Counted from the stretch's first letter, positions 24,767 to 34,360 are shown. The stretch: 64,000 bases of DNA from Streptomyces aquilus (GCF_003955715.1 NZ_CP034463.1:6572001-6636000); one strand, 5' to 3'. Notes: generated by a model not told the origin, from the letters alone. Translations and numbers: made by a program.

Positions 24767-26539
24767 TCAGTCCTTGATCTCGCAGATCGCCGCGCCGGAC
24801 GTGATCGACGCGCCGACGTCCGCGGACAGGCCCTTGATGGTGCCGGACTTGTGCGCGTTGAGGGGCTGCTCCATCTTCATGGCCTCCAGGACGACGACCA
24901 GGTCGCCCTCCTTGACCTCCTGGCCCTCCTCGACCGCGATCTTGACGATCGTGCCCTGCATCGGGGAGGCGAGGGTGTCACCGGAGGCGACGGGGCCGGA
25001 CTTCTTGGCCGCGCGGCGCTTGGGCTTGGCGCCCGCCGCGAGGCCGGTGCGGGCCAGCGACATGCCGAGCGAGACCGGGAGGGAGACCTCCAGGCGCTTG
25101 CCGCCGACCTCGACGACGACCGTCTCGCGGCCCGGCTCCTCGTCCGTCTCCGCGTCGGCGGGGGCGGCGAAGGGCTTGATCTCGTTGACGAACTCGGTCT
25201 CGATCCAGCGGGTGTGGACCGTGAACGGGTCGGCGGAGCCGGTGAGTTCGGGGGCGAACGCCGGGTCCTTGACGACCGCGCGGTGGAACGGGATGGCCGT
25301 CGCCATGCCCTCGACCTGGAACTCCTCCAGGGCGCGGGCGGCCCGCTGGAGCGCCTGCTCGCGGGTGGCGCCGGTGACGATCAGCTTGGCCAGCAGGGAG
25401 TCCCAGGCCGGGCCGATGACGCTGCCGGACTCGACGCCCGCGTCCAGGCGGACGCCCGGGCCGGTCGGCGGGGCGAAGGTGGTGACGGTGCCGGGGGCCG
25501 GCAGGAAGTTGCGGCCCGGGTCCTCGCCGTTGATGCGGAACTCGAAGGAGTGGCCGCGCAGCTCCGGGTCGCCGTAGCCGAGCTCCTCGCCGTCGGCGAT
25601 GCGGAACATCTCGCGCACCAGGTCGATGCCGGCGACCTCCTCGGTGACCGGGTGCTCCACCTGGAGACGGGTGTTGACCTCCAGGAAGGAGATCGTGCCG
25701 TCGAGGCCGACCAGGAACTCGACGGTGCCGGCGCCGACGTACCCGGCCTCCTTGAGGATGGCCTTCGACGACGCGTACAGCTCGGCGACCTGCTCGTCGG
25801 AGAGGAACGGCGCGGGGGCCTCCTCGACCAGCTTCTGGTGGCGGCGCTGGAGCGAGCAGTCACGGGTGGACACGACGACCACGTTGCCGTGGGTGTCGGC
25901 CAGGCACTGGGTCTCCACGTGCCGCGGCTTGTCCAGGTAGCGCTCGACGAAGCACTCGCCCCGGCCGAACGCGGCCACGGCCTCACGGACCGCGGACTCG
26001 TACAGCTCCGGGACCTCTTCCAGGGTCCGGGCGACCTTCAGACCACGGCCACCGCCACCGAAGGCGGCCTTGATGGCGATCGGCAGGCCGTGCTCCTCGG
26101 CGAACGCCACGACCTCGTCGGCCCCGGAGACCGGGTCCGGCGTGCCGGCGACCAGCGGCGCGCCGGCGCGCTGGGCGATGTGCCGGGCGGCGACCTTGTC
26201 ACCGAGGTCGCGGATGGCCTGCGGCGGCGGGCCGATCCAGATCAGGCCCGCGTCCAGGACCGCCTGTGCGAACTCGGCGTTCTCGGACAGGAAGCCGTAG
26301 CCGGGGTGGACGGCGTCGGCCCCCGACTCCCGGGCCGCGTTCAGGATCTTGTCGATGACCAGGTAGCTGGTGGCCGGGGTGTCACCGCCCAGGGCGAACG
26401 CCTCATCCGCGGCGCGGACATGCAGAGCGTCCCGGTCCGGGTCGGCGTAGACGGCCACGCTCGCGATACCGGCATCCCGGCAGGCCCGGGCCACGCGGAC
26501 AGCGATTTCGCCACGGTTGGCGATGAGCACCTTGCGCAC
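24767..26539 (-). CDS. accA2: Acyl-CoA carboxylase alpha subunit (biotin carboxylase-BCCP)
   Basis: 590 aa from GTG 26539 with a strong AAGGAGGGAG ribosome site. The biotin carboxylase part has [10 protein letters not shown], the ATP-grasp Gly loop [11 protein letters not shown], and [18 protein letters not shown]. The biotinyl domain at the end carries EAMKM with the acceptor Lys555. It carboxylates its own biotin for transfer by a beta subunit; in S. coelicolor AccA2 pairs with PccB and AccB to make methylmalonyl- and malonyl-CoA for lipids and polyketides. The beta and epsilon subunits and the biotin ligase are encoded 3-5 kb away. Confidence 0.95.
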   Translation of the reverse strand: MRKVLIANRGEIAVRVARACRDAGIASVAVYADPDRDALHVRAADEAFALGGDTPATSYLVIDKILNAARESGADAVHPGYGFLSENAEFAQAVLDAGLIWIGPPPQAIRDLGDKVAARHIAQRAGAPLVAGTPDPVSGADEVVAFAEEHGLPIAIKAAFGGGGRGLKVARTLEEVPELYESAVREAVAAFGRGECFVERYLDKPRHVETQCLADTHGNVVVVSTRDCSLQRRHQKLVEEAPAPFLSDEQVAELYASSKAILKEAGYVGAGTVEFLVGLDGTISFLEVNTRLQVEHPVTEEVAGIDLVREMFRIADGEELGYGDPELRGHSFEFRINGEDPGRNFLPAPGTVTTFAPPTGPGVRLDAGVESGSVIGPAWDSLLAKLIVTGATREQALQRAARALEEFQVEGMATAIPFHRAVVKDPAFAPELTGSADPFTVHTRWIETEFVNEIKPFAAPADAETDEEPGRETVVVEVGGKRLEVSLPVSLGMSLARTGLAAGAKPKRRAAKKSGPVASGDTLASPMQGTIVKIAVEEGQEVKEGDLVVVLEAMKMEQPLNAHKSGTIKGLSADVGASITSGAAICEIKD

Positions 26540-26902
26540 GATTGAGGCTCCCTCCTTGAAACAAGCCGAGTTTAGGGACTGCCGACACGGCAGTTCGACC
26601 CGTCCCCAATGGTGAGCTTGCCCACACGGAGCGTGATTCGAGGATCGCTGGATCCGCGAAATCCCTTGTCACGCTTCGGTACGCAGGACTCCTCCGGAAA
26701 ACCCTAGCCCGCCCCTGTGGTCAAGGTCTCTGTCATCACGTGCTGCGGGCCACTCGGATTCTTTGTGGAGTCCCTACGAATGGCCCAATGATTCTTTGCC
26801 GTTCGCAGAACCCTTGTCCCTGGGTTTACCCGTTAGTAGCGTTCGCGTGTATCGAACGTACTTGGGGTAACCAGGGCTCGGCTTGAGAGTGGGTGGGGAC
26901 CG
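26540..26902. other. 363-bp divergent promoter region without a gene
   Basis: Separates accA2 from the membrane-protein gene at 26903. It is AT-richer than the surroundings in 26740-26870 and holds dyads: CGTTCG (26840-26845) with CGAACG (26853-26858), flanked by near-matching GGTTTACCC (26823-26831) and GGGGTAACC (26864-26872). I saw no credible ORF and no RNA gene. The dyads may control either neighbour. Confidence 0.6.
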
Positions 26903-27400
26903 GTGGTGCGCAGGCCGGTGGCGTGGATCGTGGCGATCGTCCTCTTCTTGGAGGCGTTCGGGATCGCGGCGGTCAACTGGTTCCTCGGGGTGGTCGTCGA
27001 CCGTCAGGACATGTCCCTGGCCGGCCTCGACCCCGGCATGATGTCGACGTCCTCGAAGATCGGCGGGATCGTCTTCGGGCTCTACTTCGCCTTCTGCGGC
27101 CTGGTGGCGCTGCTGGTCGCCCTGCGCGACCGCGCCCCGGCCGGCTTCGGCCGCATCCTGCTGATCAGCGCGGCCGTGGTGCACGCGCTGCTGGGCGCGT
27201 TCGCGTGGGGCCTGCTGGGCCCGGCCGAGTTCGTGTTCATGGTGGTCGTGCTGGCGCTGATAGTGCTGCTCCTGATGACGTACGACAGTCCTCAGGAGCC
27301 CGCCGACGCCGCCCCCGGCGACCAGGGGGACGGCGGCCCGGCCAAGGAGGGCAACGGCACCGGGCCGGTCACGTCGCCGCCGGCGCCCACAACTCCGTGA
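26903..27400 (+). CDS. Small integral membrane protein, unknown function
   Basis: 165 aa from GTG 26903. Four TM helices: about 6-30 ([21 protein letters not shown]), 54-74, 84-105 and 108-125, then an acidic, Gly/Pro-rich cytoplasmic tail. No catalytic residue pattern. Its end overlaps the convergent maf gene by 32 bp. Conserved position beside accA2 in Streptomyces is from memory. Function not recognised. Confidence 0.75.
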   Translation: MVRRPVAWIVAIVLFLEAFGIAAVNWFLGVVVDRQDMSLAGLDPGMMSTSSKIGGIVFGLYFAFCGLVALLVALRDRAPAGFGRILLISAAVVHALLGAFAWGLLGPAEFVFMVVVLALIVLLLMTYDSPQEPADAAPGDQGDGGPAKEGNGTGPVTSPPAPTTP

Positions 27401-27989
27401 TCCCGACGCCCAGTTCGGCCAGCAGCTTCCGTACGAGGGGCAGGCTGATGCCGATCACGTTGCCGTGGTCGCCGTCGATGCCGTCGATGAACGGGGCGCT
27501 GCGGCCGTCGAGGGTGAACGCCCCGGCGACGTAGAGGGGTTCGCCGGAGGCGACGTACGCGGCGACCTCCTCGTCGGTCGGCTCGCCGAAGCGGACGACG
27601 GTCGAGGCGACGGCCGAGGCGTACCGGCCGGAGACGGTGTCGTAGACGCAGTGGCCGGTCTGGAGCGTGCCCGCGCGTCCGCGCATGGCCTTCCAGCGGG
27701 CGGTGGCCTCCTCGGCGTCCGCGGGCTTGCCGAGCGCCTGGCCGTCGAGGTCGAGCACGGAGTCGCAGCCGATCACGAGCGCACCCTTGACCTCGGGCTT
27801 CGCCGACACCACGGAGGCCTTCGCCTCGGCGAGCGCGAGCGCCAGCTCGGCGGGGGTGGGGGCGGTGACGGCGTCCTCGTCGACGCCGCTCACGATCACC
27901 TCGGGGGCCAGTCCGGCCTGCCGCAGCAGATTCAGCCGGGCGGGGGACTGGGAGGCGAGGACGAGTCGGCGGCGCGGCTGATCAGTCAT
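27369..27989 (-). CDS. maf: Maf-family nucleoside triphosphate pyrophosphatase
   Basis: 206 aa. Signature [19 protein letters not shown] (phosphate loop S-x-S-P-R-R variant), [28 protein letters not shown], and TGHCVY. Maf/YhdE enzymes hydrolyse non-canonical or modified nucleotides (dTTP/UTP or m7GTP type) to monophosphates, a house-cleaning role linked to cell division arrest. The C-terminal 10 codons overlap the convergent neighbour. Start ATG 27989. Confidence 0.92.
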   Translation of the reverse strand: MTDQPRRRLVLASQSPARLNLLRQAGLAPEVIVSGVDEDAVTAPTPAELALALAEAKASVVSAKPEVKGALVIGCDSVLDLDGQALGKPADAEEATARWKAMRGRAGTLQTGHCVYDTVSGRYASAVASTVVRFGEPTDEEVAAYVASGEPLYVAGAFTLDGRSAPFIDGIDGDHGNVIGISLPLVRKLLAELGVGITELWAPAAT

Positions 27990-28011
27990 GCGGTCAGGGT
28001 ATCGGCGCCCG

Positions 28012-28140
28012 TCACTTCACGCCGAGCACGATCATCGCCAGCACCATGGCCAACGCCAGGAACAGGCCCAGTCTGCGCAACATCTCCTGCATGTCGCGCA
28101 GTTCCTTGGGCGGTTCGTTCTCGGGGTCGGACCAGAGCAT
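28012..28140 (-). CDS. 42-aa single-helix membrane protein, MmpB-like
   Basis: Read from ATG 28140: [20 protein letters not shown], then a basic LRRLG and a hydrophobic helix ending in GVK. A charged N-terminal half with an amphipathic segment and one C-terminal TM helix is typical of the small Streptomyces protein I recall as morphogenic membrane protein MmpB; that name is from memory. Codon third positions are G/C-biased as in real genes. It sits 22 bp upstream of maf in the same direction and diverges from the SGNH gene across two palindromes. Confidence 0.7.
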   Translation of the reverse strand: MLWSDPENEPPKELRDMQEMLRRLGLFLALAMVLAMIVLGVK

Positions 28141-28175
28141 GCGTCCAGCGTGCGGGGGCGGGGCGGGGCGGCGCC

Positions 28176-28191
28176 TGAGTACGCGTACTCA
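28176..28191. promoter_or_regulatory. 16-bp perfect palindrome TGAGTACGCGTACTCA
   Basis: Lies between the divergent MmpB-like and SGNH hydrolase genes, 36 bp from the former's start. Perfect two-fold symmetry in a short divergent promoter region marks a protein-binding site. It reminds me of palindromes of developmental response regulators such as BldM, but I cannot confirm that. Confidence 0.6.
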
Positions 28192-28212
28192 ACTTCACCA
28201 AAAGGGTCTGAG

Positions 28213-28243
28213 GTTCCGTTAGTGTGTCTCTCACTAAAGGAAC
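28213..28243. promoter_or_regulatory. Long inverted repeat upstream of SGNH hydrolase
   Basis: Arms GTTCC-n-TTAGTG (28213-28224) and CACTAA-n-GGAAC (28232-28243) are symmetric apart from one base per arm, with a 7-base spacer. It begins 60 bp before the hydrolase start, so it probably covers the promoter. Typical of TetR/MarR-type dimer sites. Confidence 0.65.
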
Positions 28244-28272
28244 TCTGGTCCCGTTTGGAAGGTCGTGCTGCC

Positions 28273-29355
28273 ATGTTCACCACTGTCTGGGCCGCCTCGC
28301 CCCAGCCGCCGAGCGAGGGGTTCACCCCCAACTGGTCGAGGGAGGGCTTCTGGCGCCAGTCGCTGCGGCAGGTCGTCCCGCTGACCGGGGGCGGGGAACG
28401 GGTGCGGATACGGCTGTCGAACGCGTACGGCACCTCGCCCGTGCGGGTCGCCGAGGCCGCCGTGGACGGACGGCGGCTGAGCTTCGGGGGCCGGCGCGGG
28501 GTGGAGATCCCGGCGCGCGGGGAGGTCGTCAGCGATCCGGCCCGACTCGCCGTCGCGGCGGGGGAGTCGGTAGCGGTCACGCTCTACTTCGAGGCGGCGA
28601 CCGGCCCGGCGACGTTCCACGCGCAGGCCTTCGCGCCCAGCCTGCGCGGGGAGGGGGACCTGCTGGAGTCCGCCGAGGGCTTCGACGCGGTGTCGGAGTC
28701 CTGGTACTTCCTCAGCGCGGTGGAGGTGGCTGCCGGGCGCGGCGACGGGGTGGTGCTCTTCGGTGACTCCCTCACCGACGGCTTCGGGTCCACGGTCGGC
28801 GCCGACCGGCGGTGGTCGGACGCCCTGGCCCGGCTGACCGGGCGGCCCGTGCTCAACGCCGGGATCGGCGGGAACCTGCTGCTCAACGACTCCGCGTGGT
28901 ACGGGGAGAGGGGGGTTCGGAGGTTCGGGCGGGACGTGCTCGGTCAGGCCGGGGTGGACACGGTCGTCGTGCTGCTGGGGCTGAACGACATCGGGTTCAG
29001 CGAGACGGACGAGCAGCCCACGTACAAGCCGGCGCCGGTGGTGGAGGCGGAGGAACTCATCGCCGGGTACCGGGAGTTGATACGGCAGGCGGGCAGCCTC
29101 AAGGTCGTGGGCTGCACGCTGCTGCCGTTCGGGGGCTCGGACCACTGGGGGGAGCATGCGGCCAAGGTGAGCCACGAGGTGAACGAGTGGATCAGGGGTG
29201 CGGGTGAGTTCGACGCGGTGGTCGATCTGCACCGGGTCATGGCCGGTCCGGGGGACCCGGACCGGCTGCACCCCGCGTACGACTTCGGCGATCACCTGCA
29301 CCCGAACGATCTCGGGTACGAGGTGATGGCCGACGCGCTGGCCGCTGTTCTCTAA
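28273..29355 (+). CDS. SGNH/GDSL-type esterase
   Basis: 360 aa from ATG 28273 (GGAAGG upstream). An N-terminal beta domain of about 150 residues precedes the SGNH core: GDSLTDG with nucleophile Ser166 (block I), NAGIGGN (block II Gly), LLGLNDIG (block III Asn) and DHLHPND with Asp340 and His343 (block V). No signal peptide, so probably cytoplasmic. Many Streptomyces homologues are annotated as lipases or rhamnogalacturonan acetylesterase-like. Substrate unknown. The stop overlaps the epsilon subunit gene end by 4 bp. Confidence 0.9.
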   Translation: MFTTVWAASPQPPSEGFTPNWSREGFWRQSLRQVVPLTGGGERVRIRLSNAYGTSPVRVAEAAVDGRRLSFGGRRGVEIPARGEVVSDPARLAVAAGESVAVTLYFEAATGPATFHAQAFAPSLRGEGDLLESAEGFDAVSESWYFLSAVEVAAGRGDGVVLFGDSLTDGFGSTVGADRRWSDALARLTGRPVLNAGIGGNLLLNDSAWYGERGVRRFGRDVLGQAGVDTVVVLLGLNDIGFSETDEQPTYKPAPVVEAEELIAGYRELIRQAGSLKVVGCTLLPFGGSDHWGEHAAKVSHEVNEWIRGAGEFDAVVDLHRVMAGPGDPDRLHPAYDFGDHLHPNDLGYEVMADALAAVL

Positions 29356-29561
29356 CCGGGCCAGTACGTACGTGCCCACGTGGCCGGGCCCGGTTGCGGC
29401 AGCCTGCGGGTGGCGATGCGGGACGGGTCCGACCACCCGTCCCGCTGCTGGGGGGCGCCGGGCGGTGTTTCCGCTGCCGCCGCGGCGCGGGCTCGGACCA
29501 CCGCCAGGGCGGCGGCGAGCTCCTCGGGGGTGGGGTTGCCCCGTACGACCTTGATCGTCAT
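29352..29561 (-). CDS. Acyl-CoA carboxylase epsilon subunit
   Basis: 69 aa. Begins MTIKVVRGNPTPEELAAALA, the conserved N-terminus of actinobacterial ACC epsilon proteins, followed by an Ala/Arg-rich helix and an aromatic C-terminal tail (ATWARTYWPG). These peptides bind the alpha-beta carboxylase complex and raise its activity. Eight bases downstream of pccB, so cotranscribed; corresponds to PccE of S. coelicolor. Confidence 0.9.
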   Translation of the reverse strand: MTIKVVRGNPTPEELAAALAVVRARAAAAAETPPGAPQQRDGWSDPSRIATRRLPQPGPATWARTYWPG

Positions 29562-29569
29562 GGCGACTC

Positions 29570-31165
29570 CTAGAGGGGGATGTTGCCGTGCTTCTTCGGG
29601 GGCAGGGACTCCCGCTTGGTGCGCAGCTGGCGCAGGCCGCGGACGATGTGGTGGCGGGTGTCCGACGGCATCACGACGGAGTCGATGTAGCCGCGCTCGG
29701 CCGCGACGTAGGGGTTGAGGAGGGTGTCCTCGTACTCCCGGATCAGCCGGGCGCGCACCGCCTCCAGGTCCTCCCCGTTGGCCTCGGCCTCGGCGAGGGT
29801 GCGGCGGTGCAGGATGTTGACCGCGCCCTGGGCGCCCATGACGGCGATCTGGGCGGTCGGCCAGGCGAGGTTGAGGTCGGCGCCGAGGTGCTTGGAGCCC
29901 ATGACGTCGTAGGCGCCGCCGAAGGCCTTGCGGGTGATGACGGTGATGAGCGGGACCGTCGCCTCGGCGTAGGCGTAGATCAGCTTGGCGCCGCGGCGGA
30001 TGATGCCGTCGTGCTCCTGGTCGACGCCGGGCAGGAAGCCGGGGACGTCGACGAAGGTGATGACGGGGATGTTGAAGGCGTCGCAGGTCCGCACGAAGCG
30101 CGCGGCCTTCTCACTGGCCTGGATGTCGAGGCAACCCGCGAACTGCATCGGCTGGTTGGCGACGATGCCGACCGGGCGGCCCTCCACCCGCCCGTAGCCG
30201 GTGAGGATGTTCGGGGCGAACAGCGGCTGCGTCTCGAAGAACTCGGCGTCGTCCAGGACGTGTTCGATCACCGTGTGCATGTCGTACGGCTGGTTCGCGC
30301 TGTCCGGGACGAGCGTGTCCAGCTCCAGGTCCTCGGCGGTGACGGTGAGGTCCGCCTCCTCCGGGTAGACCGGCGGCTCGGAGAGGTTGTTGGACGGCAG
30401 GTACGACAGCAGCTGCTTGACGTACTCGACGGCGTCCTTCTCGTCGCCGGCCATGTGGTGGGCCACGCCGGAGACGGAGTTGTGGGTGCGGGCGCCGCCC
30501 AGCTCCTCGAAGCCGACGTCCTCACCGGTGACGGTCTTGATGACGTCCGGGCCGGTGATGAACATGTGCGAGGTCTGGTCGACCATGACGGTGAAGTCGG
30601 TGATCGCCGGGGAATACACCGCGCCGCCCGCACAGGGGCCCACGACCAGCGAGATCTGCGGGATGACACCGCTCGCGTGGGTGTTGCGGCGGAAGATCTC
30701 GCCGTAGGCGCCCAGGGAGGCGACACCCTCCTGGATGCGGGCGCCGCCGGAGTCGTTGATGCCGATGACCGGACAGCCGGTCTTCAGCGCGAAGTCCATG
30801 ACCTTGACGATCTTCTGGCCGTAGACCTCGCCGAGGGCGCCGCCGAAGACGGTGAAGTCCTGCGAGAACACGGCGACCGGGCGGCCGTCGACGGTGCCGT
30901 ACCCGGTGACGACCCCGTCCCCGTACGGGCGGTTGTTCTCCAGCCCGAAGTTGGTGGACCGGTGCCGGGCGAACTCGTCCAGCTCGACGAACGACCCCTC
31001 GTCGAGCAGCAGCTCGATCCGCTCACGGGCCGTCAACTTGCCCTTGGCGTGCTGCTTCTCCACGGCACGTGCGGAGCCGGCGTGCGTCGCCTCGTCGATG
31101 CGGCGCTGAAGGTCCGCGAGCTTGCCCGCGGTGGTGTGGATGTCGATCTCTTCCGGCTCGGCCAT
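29570..31165 (-). CDS. pccB: Acyl-CoA carboxylase beta subunit (propionyl-CoA carboxylase)
   Basis: 531 aa carboxyltransferase. N-half has [13 protein letters not shown] and the oxyanion-forming [17 protein letters not shown]-half has the matching [20 protein letters not shown] and [17 protein letters not shown]. It moves carboxylate from the biotin of the alpha subunit to propionyl-CoA (Asp at the pocket position of DFTVMVD is typical of PccB). Methylmalonyl-CoA feeds polyketide and branched-lipid synthesis. First gene of an operon with the epsilon gene; birA is divergent, 110 bp upstream. Confidence 0.95.
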   Translation of the reverse strand: MAEPEEIDIHTTAGKLADLQRRIDEATHAGSARAVEKQHAKGKLTARERIELLLDEGSFVELDEFARHRSTNFGLENNRPYGDGVVTGYGTVDGRPVAVFSQDFTVFGGALGEVYGQKIVKVMDFALKTGCPVIGINDSGGARIQEGVASLGAYGEIFRRNTHASGVIPQISLVVGPCAGGAVYSPAITDFTVMVDQTSHMFITGPDVIKTVTGEDVGFEELGGARTHNSVSGVAHHMAGDEKDAVEYVKQLLSYLPSNNLSEPPVYPEEADLTVTAEDLELDTLVPDSANQPYDMHTVIEHVLDDAEFFETQPLFAPNILTGYGRVEGRPVGIVANQPMQFAGCLDIQASEKAARFVRTCDAFNIPVITFVDVPGFLPGVDQEHDGIIRRGAKLIYAYAEATVPLITVITRKAFGGAYDVMGSKHLGADLNLAWPTAQIAVMGAQGAVNILHRRTLAEAEANGEDLEAVRARLIREYEDTLLNPYVAAERGYIDSVVMPSDTRHHIVRGLRQLRTKRESLPPKKHGNIPL

Positions 31166-31275
31166 CGGGTCGCGGCTCCCTGCCTGCTCAAAAGGGGGGA
31201 CGGTTACTCATCCGTAGAGTAGTGGCGGGCCTACCAATCAGCAGTGCGGCGTAGGACACACCTAGGGTGGCTTGC

Positions 31276-32136
31276 ATGACGCCGCGAGATGCTTCAGACG
31301 ACAACCGCTGGTCGAACCTGGACCGGCCGCCGCTCAACGGGGCCGCGCTGCGGCGTGGGCTGGTGCGGGACGGCGGGTTGTACTGCGATGTGGAGGTCGT
31401 CCAGCGCACCGGGTCGACGAACAACGATCTGGTGGGTCTGGCCGTCAAGGGGGACGCCGAGGAGGGCGCGGTCCTCGTCGCCGAGGAGCAGACCGCCGGC
31501 CGGGGACGCCTCGACCGTCAGTGGACGGCACCGGCCCGCTCCGGGCTGTTCTTCTCCGTCCTGCTGAAGCCGGCCGGGGTGCCGGTGGCCCGCTGGGGCT
31601 GGCTGCCGCTGCTGACGGGCGTGGCGGTCGCCACGGGCCTTTCCCGGGCCGCGGGCGTGGACACGGCACTCAAGTGGCCCAACGACCTGCTGGTGACCGT
31701 GGCCGGCGAGGAACGCAAGACCGGCGGGATTCTCGCCGAGCGGGCCGGGGAGGACGGGGTCGTCGTCGGGGTCGGCATCAACGTCACCCTGCGCGAGGAC
31801 GAGCTGCCGGTGCCGATGGCCGGTTCGCTGGCGCTGGCCGGGGCGGTCACGACCGACCGGGACCCGTTGCTGCGGGCGGTGCTGCGGTCGCTGGAGGAGT
31901 GGTACGGGCGCTGGCAGCGGGCCGGGGGCGATCCGGCGGTCAGTGGGCTCCAGGAGACGTACGCGGCGGGGTGCGCGACGCTGGGGAGAACGGTGCGGGC
32001 GGAGTTGCCGGGCGACCGTTCGATCACGGGGGAGGCGGTGGCGATCGATGGCGACGGGCGCTTGGTGATCGCGACGGAGGAGGGCGTGCAGGAACCGGTG
32101 GGAGCGGGAGACATCGTCCACTTGCGACCGGCGTGA
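31276..32136 (+). CDS. birA: Biotin--[acetyl-CoA-carboxylase] ligase
   Basis: 286 aa from ATG 31276. Ligase core motifs: GSTNNDL, EEQTAGRGRLDRQW (biotinyl-AMP loop GRGR), LKWPNDLLV and GGILAE, then a C-terminal SH3-like domain. There is no N-terminal HTH, so it is the monofunctional class that cannot repress a bio operon. It attaches biotin to Lys of carboxylase subunits; its position opposite pccB and near accA2 matches that role. Confidence 0.94.
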   Translation: MTPRDASDDNRWSNLDRPPLNGAALRRGLVRDGGLYCDVEVVQRTGSTNNDLVGLAVKGDAEEGAVLVAEEQTAGRGRLDRQWTAPARSGLFFSVLLKPAGVPVARWGWLPLLTGVAVATGLSRAAGVDTALKWPNDLLVTVAGEERKTGGILAERAGEDGVVVGVGINVTLREDELPVPMAGSLALAGAVTTDRDPLLRAVLRSLEEWYGRWQRAGGDPAVSGLQETYAAGCATLGRTVRAELPGDRSITGEAVAIDGDGRLVIATEEGVQEPVGAGDIVHLRPA

Positions 32137-32147
32137 GTGGATTGGCC

Positions 32148-32250
32148 TCAGGGGCGCCGGGCTGTATCGATGTGCGGCTCCGCCGCGCGGGCGCGACAGG
32201 CCACGGAGCCCCGCAGCCGAGGACGACGACCCACCACCCCTCTCTGTCGG
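32148..32250. repeat. Streptomyces intergenic repeat, second family, copy A
   Basis: Starts CAGGGGCGCCGGGCTGTATC, continues ATGTGCGGCTCCGCCGCG and GGGCGCGACAGGCCACG. The related copy at 45561-45632 is inverted. Fills most of the gap between birA and cya. Confidence 0.65.
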
Positions 32251-32335
32251 CTCCACGGGAGTGAGCTACCGCACACCTGCCGTAAAGTGAAGGCCGGTCG
32301 ATACCTGACCGTGACAGATCGGAAGGGCAGCACGC

Positions 32336-33451
32336 GTGACCGTCGACGACACGGGTTCCGGCGCGGACTCGAACGGCGCCGACCCCGGAGGGGCCCCGCA
32401 CCCGCTCGCCGTGCGTCTCGAAGCGCTGATCCTCGGTGCCGAGCGCCGCTACACGCCCTTTCAGGCGGCCCGTACCGCCGGTGTCTCCATGGAGCTGGCC
32501 ACCCGCTTCTGGCGGGCCATGGGCTTCGCCGACGTCGGCCAGGCCAAGGCCTTCACCGAGGCGGACGTCCTCGCCCTGCGGCGCCTCGCCGGTCTCGTCG
32601 AGGCCGGGCTGCTCAGCGAGGCCATGGCCGTGCAGGTCGCCCGGTCCACCGGACAGACCACCGCCCGCCTCGCCGAGTGGCAGATCGACTCGTTCCTGGA
32701 GGGGCTGACCGAGCCGCCCGAGCCCGGTATGACCCGTACCGAGGTGACGTACCCGATCATCGAGCTGCTCCTGCCCGAGCTGGAGGAGTTCCTCGTCTAC
32801 GTCTGGCGCCGCCAGCTGGCCGCCTCCGCCGGCCGGGTCGTGCAGGCCGCCGACGACGAGGAGATGGTCGACCGGCGCCTCGCCGTCGGCTTCGCCGACC
32901 TCGTCGGGTTCACGCGGCTCACCCGGCGCATGGAGGAGGAGGAGCTCGGCGAGCTCGTCGAGGCCTTCGAGACCACCGCCGCCGACCTGGTCGCCGCGCA
33001 CGGCGGGCGCCTCATCAAGACCCTCGGCGACGAGGTGCTCTACGCCGCCGACGACGCCGGTGTCGCCGCGGAGATCGCGCTGCGCCTCATCGAGACCATG
33101 GCGAACGACGAGACCATGCCCGAGCTGCGGGTCGGCATCGCCTTCGGCACGGTCACCACCCGGATGGGCGATGTCTTCGGCACGACCGTCAATCTGGCCT
33201 CCCGGCTCACGTCCATAGCCCCCCGGGACGCCGTCCTCGTCGACAGCGACTTCGCCCAGGAACTGATCCGTACCGCCGAGGCGCCCGCGTCCGAGGCGGA
33301 GGCGGCGGAGGCCGCGGCCGCGGCGGAGAAGGAGGGCGAGGAGCCGCCGACGTATCGCTTCGCGCTTCAGCCGATGTGGCAGCGGCCGGTGCGAGGGCTT
33401 GGGGTGGTGGAGCCCTGGTTGCTCACTCGGCGGAGTGAGCCGAGCGCCTGA
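32336..33451 (+). CDS. cya: Class III adenylate cyclase
   Basis: 371 aa from GTG 32336 (GGAAGGG upstream). The N-terminal 160 residues are helical with a RYTPFQAARTAGVSMELATRFWRAMGF segment like a MerR-type or adenylate-cyclase regulatory domain. The catalytic domain has the metal Asp in GFADLVGFT, the second Asp in KTLGDEVLYA, and FGTTVNLASRLTS with Asn/Arg for the transition state. In S. coelicolor Cya makes cAMP needed for germination. Soluble, no TM helix. The C-terminus is acidic, Ala/Glu-rich. Confidence 0.92.
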   Translation: MTVDDTGSGADSNGADPGGAPHPLAVRLEALILGAERRYTPFQAARTAGVSMELATRFWRAMGFADVGQAKAFTEADVLALRRLAGLVEAGLLSEAMAVQVARSTGQTTARLAEWQIDSFLEGLTEPPEPGMTRTEVTYPIIELLLPELEEFLVYVWRRQLAASAGRVVQAADDEEMVDRRLAVGFADLVGFTRLTRRMEEEELGELVEAFETTAADLVAAHGGRLIKTLGDEVLYAADDAGVAAEIALRLIETMANDETMPELRVGIAFGTVTTRMGDVFGTTVNLASRLTSIAPRDAVLVDSDFAQELIRTAEAPASEAEAAEAAAAAEKEGEEPPTYRFALQPMWQRPVRGLGVVEPWLLTRRSEPSA

Positions 33452-33473
33452 GGGTGTGCCGGGTGGGGTTGCC

Positions 33474-33522
33474 GGGCGGGTGCGGGTTCGTTGTGGCTGG
33501 TCGCGCAGTTCCTCGCGCCCCT
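33474..33522. repeat. Streptomyces intergenic repeat, copy 2
   Basis: Core GTGGCTGGTCGCGCAGTTCC followed by TCGCGCCCCT, preceded by GGGTGCGGGTTCG. Same family and orientation as 22034-22096; lies just after cya. Confidence 0.75.
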
Positions 33523-33530
33523 TGGGGCGT

Positions 33531-34160
33531 TTACCGAGCCAGCGGGCCCACGCACAGGCCGATGACCGGCACGCACAGACCCCCGCCACCACCACCGCCG
33601 GTTTGGGTCGGCTGGGGAGTCGGGGTCGCGGGCGGTGGCGAATAGGTGCTCTGAGTCGGTGCCGGGGACGGCGTTGATGTCGGTTGCGGGGCCGGGGTGG
33701 TCGGATTCGGGGCCTCGGGGATGGTCGTCGGGTCGGGCGCGTCCACGGAAGCCCCCGCCGGTGTCGACGACGGCACCGGTACGAAGGTCACCGCCGACGT
33801 CGGTGTGGCGCTCGCCCCGCCCATCGGTGCCGTCGCCGACGGGCTCACCTTCGGGATCGCCGCCACCGTGGCGGCGGCGTTGGTCGCGCGGTCCGTGCCG
33901 GAACCGGCGTGTGGATCGTCGAGGCGGGGTTCGGCCTCCGCGGTGCCGAGGCCGCCGCCCAGGCCCCCGTCGGGAGCCATGCGGACGAGGCTCAGCGCAC
34001 CGGCCGCCACGGCCAGTCCGCCGACGGCGAGGAGGGCCTTGCGGGGCCGCGGGCGACGGTGCCGGCCGCGTGAGCCGAAGAGGCGCTGCGGTACGGCGTC
34101 CACGACGTCGGGCAGCGCCGTCTCGGCGGCCGTGGCCTGCGTCTCCGTCAACGTCGTCAT
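33531..34160 (-). CDS. Membrane-anchored Pro/Thr/Ser-rich protein
   Basis: 209 aa. Cytoplasmic N-tail of about 40 residues, rich in Arg just before a single TM helix (ALLAVGGLAVAAGALSLV), so a signal anchor. The long exterior part is dominated by Pro, Thr, Ser and Ala (APQPTSTPSPAPTQS type), ends in seven Gly and a short CVPVIGLCVG motif with two Cys that could form a loop. Likely an extended wall-spanning protein. Convergent with cya. Function unknown. Confidence 0.7.
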   Translation of the reverse strand: MTTLTETQATAAETALPDVVDAVPQRLFGSRGRHRRPRPRKALLAVGGLAVAAGALSLVRMAPDGGLGGGLGTAEAEPRLDDPHAGSGTDRATNAAATVAAIPKVSPSATAPMGGASATPTSAVTFVPVPSSTPAGASVDAPDPTTIPEAPNPTTPAPQPTSTPSPAPTQSTYSPPPATPTPQPTQTGGGGGGGLCVPVIGLCVGPLAR

Positions 34161-34360
34161 GGCGACCCCTCCCCGATGCGCTCGCGCCCCCTGTGCGCCG
34201 TGGCGGAGCGCACGCTATGCGCTCCTGTGGGCGATGGGGGCGGAGTTGGGTGGGATGTCACTCGAACGGGGTGTCGGGCGCCGACAAGGGAACCGGCCCC
34301 GCGCCCGCCCGCCCTTTCGTCCCCGGGGTCGGGCTGCGATGATCGGGCCCGGTGAAGTCT

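Noticed and set aside
24749..26545. 598-codon plus-strand ORF opposite accA2
   Set aside because: Antisense shadow of a clear biotin carboxylase; no motifs and low-complexity composition.
26853..26866. TCGAAC half-site as a LexA SOS box
   Set aside because: Second half GTTCGA is missing at the proper spacing.
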